Origin: Myxocyprinus asiaticus
Taxonomy: Eukaryota; Chordata; Actinopteri; Cypriniformes; Catostomidae
Length of the DNA: 64,000 nucleotides
Reading direction: 5' to 3'
Assembly (NCBI RefSeq): GCF_019703515.2
Contig: NC_059349.1
Span: 21,300,744 to 21,364,743, forward strand
Below are positions 22,126-34,100 of the stretch, in pieces. The notes below the pieces were generated by a model. It worked only from the letters and a program-made list of their open reading frames with translations, made no database searches and was not told where the DNA came from. The position numbers were made by a program, and so were the translations under genes. How positions within the stretch are numbered: the stretch's first letter is position 1; the number at the start of each line of letters is the position of its first letter.

Positions 22126-25100
22126 ATATAGGTGGAGAGACTGACTTGTTTTCATTGCACAATCTGGACTGCTGCATGTTTGTTGTTCCTGTGATTAAGA
22201 AACCACACACTGATGGGCAAATGCCTCTAATACCTCATACAAGAAGAAATAATCCAAATAAAACCCTTCAGCTGGGACACTCTCTCTTGCTCCGGTTTCT
22301 CAAACCAGAAACTCCCACCACCATTTCTACTAGTGCATAACCGAACCCTCTGAGCATCTCTTACGCTCGTATATGGTCCTTCGAGCTGGATGTACTTCAG
22401 TAGAGATGGATCTTGATACTGCCAGCACAGCAGATCCCACGGTCCGACCCCACACACAAGAGAGACATCTTCCAGCCCATCTTGAGGATTATGAAGTCCA
22501 GCTCCCTGCACACCTGCACTCAGCACCAACCCCAGCTGATGCCTCTTCACAGAGACATTCTAGACATTCCTCTAAGTCAATCTCCTCTGGTACAGCCTCC
22601 AACACTACATCCAGAACACACCACAGTGCATCAAGTAGATTTCCAAGAAATGCTCACTCTGACGTCCAAGCTGCAATGCTGGTGGAGAAATTAAAGGCTC
22701 TTGAACTAGAGGAACAACAACGTCAGATTGAAGAGGACAATACAGCAGATAAGGAATGTCAGAGACTTGATGATTGAGCCAGAGAGGCACTCAAAGCCAG
22801 AGAAGCCTCGGCTAAACAAATTGAGACACGATGCCATCTCAAGAAAGTACAAAATGAGCTTGAGGTTGCCAAGCTAGTCACCTCACTCCTTACACAGGAC
22901 ACCCACGACGTTGGCAGACCTGGATTGCAACCTAGCATTGCCAGTAACTCACCTGGATCACTACCTGAGGTAAGCCCACCTCAACAGAGAGCTGCTACTA
23001 GTGATATCTTCATATCATCTGCCCAGGAAATGCAGGAACATTCCACGCCACACCGTGTCTTTCCTGCCTCCGAGGCATCAGTATTGCCTCCTCCAGCACC
23101 ACATGTAGTGCTGACCACAGCCTTAGCAACTGAAGCTTCCTCCAGTGCCCATGACTTTAGTTCAGATGTGCACCATCCCAACATAGTGACATGGTCATCG
23201 CCCCCTCTTGCAGCAGCTCAGTCCACTTCAGAGTCCAGAACTGCTTTAACTGACCCTTCACCCATTTATCCAGCTACAGTTACAGTGCAGCCAACTCCTC
23301 CTGTTACCACTGTAACCTACCATCAGATACCTGCGGTCAGTGTGCCTCCTTCAATAGCTTCACCTCCGGACCCTTTAACCTTAGGGGCTTCTGCACATCC
23401 TCAGCCACACCAAGTACTGTATCCTCACGCTCAAACAGCATTCCCAGCCACTCATCCCGTTCCATCTCATGCCCTTTCAGCTCAGGCAACAATGTATATA
23501 CCTCAAGCCCAACAGACCGGACTAGAGATGTTAGCTGCTTCTGCCTATGGTGTCCCAAAACCTGTCATACCGACCTTTGAAACTGGACGTGAAAGTGACT
23601 TTGCACTGCTCAAAATGGCACTGGACAATCTAATGAATAACCAACAGCACTTAAGTGAACAGTACAAGTATAAAGTGCTTCTAGGTCACTTAAAGCTTCC
23701 CAGTGCTCTCCAGCTTGCAAAGGCATACATGCACGATCCCAGGCCATACACTGCTGCATTACAAGCACTGCAAGATAAATATGGCCAACCACGCCAACTA
23801 GACCAGTGTGAGTTAAGTATCATACTGAATGCAGCTGCTGTAAAGTTTGAAGATGCTGAAGCATTTGACGACTTTGCCTTATCCATCCATTCATTAGTAG
23901 GGATGCTCAGGACTTTAGAAAGCCCGAATGGCTATGAGTTAAGGTGTGGATCTCATGTCGATCGCCTTTTGAGCAAAATGCCACCATCATATCATGACAG
24001 TTTTGTGGAGTACTGCTTTAGCCACAGCATTCTCCAGACTGGCACATACCATACCTACACTCTACCCGATTTCTCTGTATGGCTACGGCTAAAGTCTCAG
24101 GCTAAGCGTATTTCAAACAGGGTAGCAGCACTTTATCAAAGTGAGGTAACCAGGACAACTAAGAAGGATCCACGCACACCTTCTCGCCCTAAGGACAGAT
24201 CCACCACAATCCTTTACTCAACTAACAGTACCTTACTATTCTCCATGAAGCAGCCCTGCAGACACAAAAGTGTGTTCTTCTGGTCAATGATCCCAACTCC
24301 AAGGTATACTTAGATCATCCCAACCGATCTCCAAAGGTGATGCTTAAGGTAGTTAAGGTCCTACTTCATAACAGGGATAAAGCCTTGGAGACATATGCAG
24401 TGTTAGACGATAGCTCTGAATGTAGCACTGTACTGCCACAGGCTGCGGAACAGTTAAACCTCACCACAGTGCCTGAAACTATCAGACTATGTACAATATG
24501 TCAGGATGTACTTCAATTAAATGGAGCATCTGTTTCCCTCTCTGTCACCTTTAAACAGACCATCTAGGAAGTTCCAGATTAATCATGCCTTCACTGCAGA
24601 GAATCTGAGACTGTCTGAACACTCTTATCCAGTAGCTGCTCTCCAACGCAAATATGCCCATATCCGATCCTTACCATTGCCACAGATTGAGCGAGCACAA
24701 CCCTTGCTACTCACTGGGTCGGACATGCCTCACCTACTTGGGCCAGTCCAACCCATACGAATGGCACCTCCTAATGCACCCATAGCTGTTCACACCAGAC
24801 ATGGTTGGGCTCTCCAAGGCCCTGTTGGATACAACCAAACTGCTCCCTGGGATCAACAATGTCTGCACATCTCTAAAGATGCTCAGAATGCTGAGCTACT
24901 CAAGAACGTTGAGCGTCTTTGGCAGATTGTTACACAACAGCCACTCATTCTAAACAGGACCAGCATGCTCTGGCACTACTCCAAACATGCACTACTAGGA
25001 TTGAGGTGGATGGCATTCTAAGATATCCCACTCCTTTGCTTAGACGGCCAAATGCTCTAACCCTCAAAGCCCCAAATGAAGCAGTGCTGGCATGCCTTCA

Positions 25101-28100
25101 CAGCACTGAATGAAGACTCAAAGACCTGAACCTCTCAGAAGCATACTGTACTGAGATGAACAAACTAGAGCAAGCTAGCTACGTGGCAGAAATCTCCACT
25201 CAGGAAGCTGATATGTCCACTGAATCCTGGTACATTTCACACCATATGGTGAATCACAATGGCAAAAACAGGATTGTATTCAACTGTTCTTTCCAGTATC
25301 AGGGTCAATCATTAAATGAGCTCCTCATTCCTGGTCCCATACTTGGTCCATCTTTGCTTGGTGTTCTGCTTCGGTTCAGACAACAAACTGTAGCTGTAAG
25401 CGGAGATGTGAAGGGTATGTTTAACCAAGTTCCCCTACTGCCAGATGACAAGGCGATCCTGTGCTTCTTCTGGAGAAACATGCAAAAGACTAAGCAGCCA
25501 AAGATTTATGAGTGGCAAGTCCTACCCTTCGGCACAATGTGCAGTCCTTGCTGTGCTATATATGCACTGCAACAAATAGCCCATGACAACGGCGAAACTG
25601 ATCCCATTCTAAAAGAATCAGTTACCCAGTTGTTCTATGTAGACAATTGTCTTCAAAGTATGGAATCAACTGAAAAGGCTAGAGATCTTGTAGATGGCCT
25701 ACGGCAATTGCTGCTTACTGGAGGGTTCGATCTCCGCCAATGGGCCAGCAACAAACCAGAAGTCATTGAACACCTTCCATCAGAAGCAAGGTCACAAATC
25801 AGTGAGCTATGTTTATCCCAAAAGAGTCCAGATCTTTTAGATGGCACACTTGGATTGCGATGGAACTGTCTCAGTGATTCCTTAGGATACAAGCCTCGCC
25901 AAGTGGAATGCCTCAAACCAACCTTGAGAAATATCTACAAGGTATTGGCCGCACAGTATGACCCTCTCGGGTACCTAATTCCATTCACCACCCAAGCCAA
26001 GATATTCATTCAGGATCTGTGGAAAATTCATGTTTGATGGGATGATCTCATTGAGTCTGACAGTCTAAGAAATACAGGTGCATCTCAATAAATTAGAATG
26101 TCGTGGAAAAGTTCATTTATTTCAGTAATTCAACTCAAATTGTGAAACTCGTGTATTAAATAAATTCAATGCACACAGACTGAAGTAGTTTAAGTCTTTG
26201 GTTCTTTTAATTGTGATGATTTTGGCTCACATTTTACAAAAACCCACCAATTCACTATCTCAAAAAATTAGAATATGGTGACATGCCAATCAGCTAATCA
26301 ACTCAAAACACCTGCAAAGGTTTCCTGAGCCTTCAAAATGGTCTCTCAGTTTGGTTCACTAGGCTACACAATCTGCTGATCTGACAGTTGTCCAGAAGAC
26401 AATCATTGACACCCTTCACAAGGAGGGTAAGCCACAAACATTCATTGCCAAAGAAGCTGGCTGTTCACAGAGTGCTGTATCCAAGCATGTTAACAGAAAG
26501 TTAAGTGGAAGGGAAAAGTGTGGAAGAAAAAGATGCACAACCAACCGAGAGAACCGCAGCCTTATGAGGATTGTCAAGCAAAATGGTTTCAAGAATTTGG
26601 GTGAATTCACAAGGAATGGACTGAGGATGGGGTCAAGGCATCAAGAGCCACCACACACAGACATGTCAAGGAATTTGGCTACAGTTGTCGTATTCCTCTT
26701 GTTAAGCCACTCCTGAACCACAGACAACGTCAGAGGCGTCTTACCTGGGCTAAGGAGAAGAACTGGACTGTTGCCCAGTGGTCCAAAGTCCTCTTTTCAG
26801 ATGAGAGCAAGTTTTGTATTTCATTTGGAAACCAAGGTCCTAGAGTCTGGAGGAAGGGTGGAGAAGCTCATAGCCCAAGTTGCTTGAAGTCCAGTGTTAA
26901 GTTTCCACAGTCTGTGATGATTTGGGGTGCAATGTCATCTGCTGGTGTTGGTCCATTCTGTTTTTTGAAAACCAAAGTCACTGCACCCGTTTACCAAGAC
27001 ATTTTGGAGCACTTCATGCTTCCTTCTGCTGACCAGCTTTTTAAAGATGCTGATTTCATTTTCCAGCAGGATTTGGCACCTGCCCACACTGCCAAAAGCA
27101 CCAAAAGTTGGTTAAATGACCATGGTGTTGGTGTGCTTGACTGGCCAGTAAACTCACCAGACCTGAACCCCATAGAGAATCTATGGGGTATTGTCAAGAG
27201 GAAAATGAGAAACAAGAGACCAAAAAATGCAGATGAGCTAAAGGCCACTGTCAAAGAAACCTGGGCTTCCATACCACCTCAGCAGTGCCACAAACTGATC
27301 ACCTCCATGCCACGCCGAATTGAGGCAGTAATTAAAGCAAAAGGAGCCCCTACCAAGTATTGAGTACATATACAGTAAATGAACATACTTTCCAGAAGGC
27401 CAACAATTCACTAAAAATGGTTTTTTTATTGGTCTTATGATGTATTCTAATTTTTTGAGATAGTGAATTGGTGGGTTTTTGTTAAATGTGAGCCAAAATC
27501 ATCACAATTAAAAGAACCAAAGACTTAAACTACTTCAGTCTGTGTGCATTGAATTTATTTAATCCACGAGTTTCACAATTTGAGTTGAATTACTGAAATA
27601 AATGAACTTTTCCATGACATTCTAATTTATTGAGATGCACCTGTAGATGGCAAACCTGGGTACAGGAACTACCTGATTTAGAGCAGCTAGAGATTTCCAG
27701 ATGCTACACTCCATTTCAAGTGCACAATGAAACATTCAGAGACCTACACATCTTCTGTGATGCCTCTGTAAGATCATATGGCTCAGTATCATATATGTGC
27801 ACAGAAGACAAAGACGGCCATGTACACATTTCATTAGTGCTGGCCCATTCACGTGTAGCACCCAGGAAAAAAATGTCAATGCCATGACTTGAACTGAGTG
27901 CAGCACTTACTGGAGCACAAATAGCTAAAGTCCTCCAAACAGAACTCACAGTCACCATCAGGCAAGTCATTCTCTGGTCAGATTCCACCACCGTCCTTCG
28001 CTGGCTGCAATCTGACTCCTGCAGGTATAAGGTCTTTGTAGGAACTCGAGTTGCTGAAATTCAGTCCCTCACAGATGTTAGTTCCTGGAGATATGTGGAT

Positions 28101-31100
28101 TCGGGGAATAACCCAGCAGACGACATAACCAGTATCAAATCCTTAAAGGAGTTGACATAATCATGTCAATGGACTAATGGACCAGACTTCTTATATCAAT
28201 CAGAAGCATCCTGGCCAACCATGCCAGCTGCTGACCCTGAACCAGATACCGAATTAAAGAAATCAGCACTCTGCCTGCACCTATGCACTAGTCCTGATGT
28301 ACAACTCTCAGACACATATCAGTATAACACCTGGAAAGACCTGAAAAAGGCCACAGTGGAATACCTACACGGGGCGGCTCAATCTTCCACAACACAAACA
28401 GATGTAGCTGAGCATTATGTTGCTGCAGAGCGGCTCCTCCAACAAGCCCAAAGAGATTCATTTCCAGAGGAGGTTAAGGCTCTTTCATCAAACCGACCCT
28501 TACCATCCAATAGCCGGTTAGTGTACCTGTCTCCTGAATATGATAGAGATGCTGGGCTAATTAGAGTTGGAGGGAGACTACGTCATGCTGAACATATAGA
28601 TTTGAATGCCCTACATCCCATAGTTCTTGATCCCCATCAACAAATAACTAGACTCCTTATTAAGGAATATGATGCCAACCTCCTTCATCCCAGGCCAGAA
28701 AGAGTCCTTGCTGAGCTCAGATGTCACTATTGGATTTTGAGAGGCAGAGCAGCAATCAAAAAACATCAACTCACCTGTATTGAATGTCAAAAGTGGCACA
28801 CGCAACCTAACATCCCCATGATGGCAGATCACCCACCAGCTCATCTTAGGCTTTACAAACATCTAGCTGGATCAGGGAAATTGGATGGTAACTTACACTT
28901 GCTTGGATCTTTGTCCTTTTTAAGAATCAGACTGATCCAGGCTTGTGTCATGGTTGGCAGAAGCTTTCCATTCTTTAATGATTCCGTATAAACTTCTAGC
29001 AAAAGTGGAGCCAGTTCTGTAGCATAAGATCTAAAAAATTCAGCAGCAAAGCCGTCTGGCCCCGGAGCCTTAATTAGCTTGCCAAGCTCCTCCAAAGTTA
29101 TCTCAGAATCAAGATAATTTTTTTGCTCAGTCGTCAGTTTAGGAAGTTCTAATGGTTCCACAAAGTTTCTAATATCCTCATCAGTAGACGAAGACGTGGC
29201 ACTATAGAGAACAAGATAGAATACTTTAAAAGCATTATTAATATCAGTGGCCAAGGTAAATATTTCACCACCAAATGGTAGAAAAAGACTCTCTCTGTTT
29301 TATATATCTAACCAGTGGTTTCCCTGCTTTGTCCCCCGACTCAAAGTATGACTATCTTGCCCTGAATAGCCAAAACTCTACCTTCCGCAACAAAATAGTA
29401 TTATATCTGTATTTCAATCAGGTCAATTCCCTGAGGTCATTAGACGACATTCGGCGCATCAGCTCTGCCTCGGCACTTTTAATATTCCCTTCAAATTCCA
29501 CAAGTTCTTGTGCTTTGGATTTTTTGGTGAACGAGGCATACTGTATGATCTGACCCCTAAGAACCGCCTTAATTGCCTCCCAAGCCACGCCCACAGAGGA
29601 TACTGAGGACCAGTTGATCTCCATATAGACATTGATTTCAGCCTTTAGCATTTATTGAAATTCAGGATTTTGCAAAAGGAATACATTAAAGCACCAACTA
29701 TATGATTTCTTTTTCTCCATATGTAGCAACACCTCTAAACACACCAGGGCATCTGAGACTAAAATATTTCCAATTGAGCAACTCACTAACACAAGAAATG
29801 AGGGACTTAGGTATAATAAAAAAAAAAATTCTAGAGTAAATCTTATAACTGATGAAAAAATGTATAGTCCCTACCAGATGGGTTCAAAAGTCTCCAAATA
29901 CCTATAAGACCAAGATTTTTACACATCCTGTGAAGCATCAATGTTGCTCTAGGGGGCTGGCACACTTTTGCTTCACTATGATCAAGGACTGAGTCCATCA
30001 AAAGATTAAAGTCTCCTCCCAATATTATATCATGAGTGGTGCCAGCGGCATGCAACATCCCTTCAAGATAAAAAAAAAAGCCCTGATCAACGTTAGGGTC
30101 AAAATATTAGCCAAAATAAGACTTTGTCCCTGAATTTCAGCTAAAACAATAATGACTCTTCCTAATTTATCTTTACTCTGTTTGAGACATTTGAATTGTA
30201 GATGTTCACCTATCAGCATAATGACTCCCCTGATCTTACTCGAGCCAGCACTATATAAAAAAATGCCCACGATCGCCGAGCAGGAACCCTGTGAGCTCGC
30301 TCAGCTTCCAGCTTATGGCCTGCTATGTCGAGCAGATTCGGAAGGAGCCCATCCAGGAATTTCAACATATCCTGTCCCTCTTTGTCCTCAGGAATTCCGA
30401 CGATACGGACGTTATTCCGTTTCTCGACATTCCCCACTCTTGTAACCACATCAGTGAACTTCGCCTCCATGGCAGTGATCGATCAGCGTATCACAGCAAG
30501 ATCCTCCAAGTCAGCAACGAACTTCGTCAGCATCGCCGCATTTCCCGCACCTCTCCGTTTAAACTGACTCCCAGGCTTGCGGCCTGCTCAGGGTCGTCAT
30601 CTTGAGCATGTAAGTGTCTTTTAATGTCTCCAGAGCCTGAGGATTTTGAATTCTTTGACATATTGTCCTCCTAGAACAGTTATGGAGCAGAGTGTATCAA
30701 ATCTCACCAGTTTATGTCATTAAAAGTGTTAAAACTAGCAAAGTGCGCAGAGCTCGCCGTTCACATGTCCGATCCTTGCATTGAGTCACGTGACTCCGAT
30801 ATTTCACATTCTTAAAACAGTGATCCTAACTGACCTAAGACAGGGAATATTTTCTATAATTAAATGTCAAGAATTTTGAAAAACTGAGTTTAAATGTATT
30901 TGGCTAAGGTGTATGTAAACTTCTGACTTCAACTGTACATATTATTTGTAATTATTTAAATATACCTAAGCATTGAAAAAACACAAATTTATTTTTTATT
31001 TGCATATTGCTGAACATAAGCCAGTCATTGGCCTACAGTTCACAACAATCCATTTTGCAATTTAATATCTCAATCAGTCTGAGATTTATTATGAGGGCTT

Positions 31101-34100
31101 TTCTAAGGACCCATCAATGTACACCAGGGTCATACAGATGCTTTTGGAGTGTCTCACTTTAGTTGCATCATGGATTTTTGCTACATCAAGCTGTGTTTTG
31201 AACGCAAGAACGTGTTCTCATCTTGTACTATCTGCTGAAGGGTTGGTTTGTTCTCTGTAAAACCTGCAAGTTGCCAGTACAGCTGAAGTTTCGCTTAGTG
31301 GCCCCTGGAGAAAACAGGTGGTACTTCAAGCTTGAATTGCTCAGGAATCTTCCTTATTACGGTCTGGGGATATGATTGAGTTAATTTTTTAAAAGCATTA
31401 TTTTTTATATAATTAATCACACTGAATTAACACGTGAAATTGACAGCCCTAGTATTTATTGATGAAATACATGGATTTGTACATTTTTAAAAAGCTAAAA
31501 TGTGACCAAGATTATGAAAAACTAAAACTGTCAAATATTTCATAATGTACCTAGTTAGAAGGCCCCAGTATAATTAGTAGCATCAGCTGAGATTAGAATT
31601 TATTTCATATGGAAGCAAAGTAGACATTATAACTGAAATATACCCAAATGAATTGAATCAAAATCAGAATCGAAAGCTTGTGTTTTGTAATTTAATCAAA
31701 TGGGGAAATCTGTATCACCAGCCCTAACAGGCAACGTCAGTAAGCTAAGCAAAACATATCATTCTAAAACACGTAACGTTTTAAGAGTTATGGTTATACT
31801 TAAAAAAAAAAAAAAAAAACAGGAGAACAGAAAACAATTGGGAAAAGAGGGGAGAATGGGACTAGCTAATGATGCAAGCCAGACTCAAACTCATGTTGCC
31901 CACATGAGAACCACAGCAACAAGTCCAACCGTGAGGTCAAGGTTTCAACATAGCATATTTGAAATGTTTATTCATGGTTCTACCTGCTAAGCTTTCATTA
32001 TAAGTATATTTACTGTATGCTCCCAACTGAGGAACGAGTCAAAATTATTGTTGTGGTAACTGACAGCATGCCACACATGTCGTCCACAGACATCAAGTTG
32101 AAAGTGTGACTGGTTCACTTAGATTGATGGCCACAAGAAGTGAGCGTGTCTGTGTTTGTGTGTCTCAATTACCTGTGTAGGTATAAACGGTGAGCGTGGC
32201 GAGTGGTTAAGGCCACCTAGCTGGCTCTTGTGTGCTGGATGTGAGGAAGAGGGCTGTGGTTTGACAACGGCAGTGAGTTTGTGTGAACCCTTTTCCTTCC
32301 TGCTGCCATGACTCAGGTTGATTAAGGCACTGGGGGGCAATCGATAGCCACGACCAGGAGAGCACCTGCACACAAACTCATTTAGTACAATGTCTAACAC
32401 ACAGACACAAGTAATGTCAGGTCTATTTAAAGTAAAATCTCTGCTGTACCTGATAGTGAGTCCTCCAGCAAACTCCTCATCAAACAGGACCTCATACAGA
32501 ACTTCAGCCTCTCGTTCAGCTGAGGGACCAGGACAGAGAAAAACAGAGGTCTCCAGCAAATGCCAAAGAATGCCCAGAGAGTCAGAATGGGTGTTAGTTT
32601 ATGCTTTTACCTCCTTTGATACCAATGACAGTTCCTCGAAGGCCGAGTGGAACAGAGAAACTCTCTCTGACGTTCACAACACGGTCAAACAGGTTGTATT
32701 CTGCCTCAGGATCAGGAACTACACCATGCTGCTGCTCCAGCGGCTGTACACACACACACACACACAAACACATTTCCCTATGAACTATACACTCATTTAG
32801 ATAAATAAACCAGTGTATTTGGATGGATATTTTGCATATGATGGTGGCCATATCTGGAATCTCCAACACAAGACTATTATAAACTAACTCTAACTTAATT
32901 CCCACTCAAGCTAGCTGACTCAGCATATGCATTGACATGCACATACCCTGAAGAGCAGGTAAGGCTTCACAGTGACACGCACTTTCTTGTTCATCTTCTT
33001 TGCCTGTCACCCAGAAAAAAAAAAGCACAACATCAGCATAGTCTAAAACAAAACTGTGATTCTTGAGGATCTAGGCGTTTGTATGCGTTCCTCACCTTGG
33101 TTTTCTCCAGCTCCTCCTCAATCTTCTCCACAATGCCAGTGTCCAGGATCTGAAGGTCACATGACGATCGGGAGGAAGAGCTGACGGGGTTAGTTTTAAG
33201 CCAGGTCTGGATCTCCTGGATCTTCTCAGCCCTGGAAGAGAAAGACTATCACAATCAAACATTCATCATTGTCAAACCTCTTGACAATGGTTTTCAGTGG
33301 GATGCAGGTGAAAAAAGGCCATAAACTCATTGTGCACTTTATTAGGAACACCAGTACACCTATTTATTCAAGTGATTATCTAATCAGCCAATTGTGTGGC
33401 AGCAGTGCAATGCATAAAATCAGGCAGATACAGGTCAGGAGCTTCACATCAACCATCAGAATGGGTAAAAATGTGATCTCAGTGATTTCAACCGTGGCAT
33501 GATTGTTGCTGCCAGATGGGCTGGTTTGAGTATTTCTTTAACTGCTGATCTCCTGGGATTTTCACACACAACAGTCTCTAGTTTACTCAGAATGGTGCCA
33601 AAAATGAAACAAAACAAAAAACATCCAGTAAGCTGCAGTTCTGCAGACAAAACAAACGCCTTGTTGATTAGAGATGCCAATGGAGAATGGCCAGATAACG
33701 CTACGGTAACTCAGATAACCACTCTGTACAATTGTAGTGAGCAGAATAGCATCTCAGAATCCACAACACATCAAACCTTGAGGCGGATAAGCTACAACAG
33801 CAGAAGACCATGTCTAGCACTTTATTAAGACCATAGAGCTCCTAATAAAAAGCTCAGTGAGTGTATATAGAACAATACAGTTTTTATTTTTGGTAATACA
33901 GCAATATTAAAGTAGGCCATAGATTATGCGTATTAATGCTTTTTTGAACAGATTTAGGTAGCAGTGTCACTATTAGATAGTACTACAATGACAATACTGA
34001 AATAAGTTACACATTACTCCATTTATCATGTTTTGGACAATTAATAGTTTGCCTGACACATCCTAGACTGACTAATTATATCATGGAAGAACAGATAAAG

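Larger units (their letters stand above)
21950..28870 (+). mobile_element. BEL/Pao LTR retrotransposon, degenerate and 3' truncated
   Basis: From left to right: a presumed LTR/leader (about 21960-22373, including a TA microsatellite and AATAAA); a TGGTCCTTCGAGC stretch at 22374 that may be the primer-binding site; a long gag-like frame (22406-24313, same frame throughout but with a TGA at 22775-22777); a protease-like LDDSSE motif near 24402; reverse transcriptase at 25156-26037; RNase H at about 27690-28140; and an integrase zinc-binding HHCC region at about 28670-28800. The sequence then stops near 28870 before the integrase catalytic core, and no 3' LTR is seen. The RNase H part is separated from RT by an inserted Tc1. 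It cannot be autonomous. Confidence 0.85.
19779..32172 (-). other. xrn1: xrn1 intron 31 (12.4 kb) packed with transposons
   Basis: The intron runs from donor GTAATT (32167-32172) to acceptor GACAG next to 19778. Most of it, 20408-30935, is one nested stack of mobile elements described separately. The flanks 19945-20407 and 30936-32172 hold repeat-like fragments: a TTAA-rich right-end remnant at about 31380-31455 that matches the element at 11600-12290, and a poly(A) run at 31803-31819. Nothing in the intron is host coding sequence. Confidence 0.9.

Noticed and set aside
28853..29254. 133-codon minus-strand frame as a host gene
   Set aside because: It is the front of an L1 reverse transcriptase ([26 protein letters not shown]) in a broken copy.
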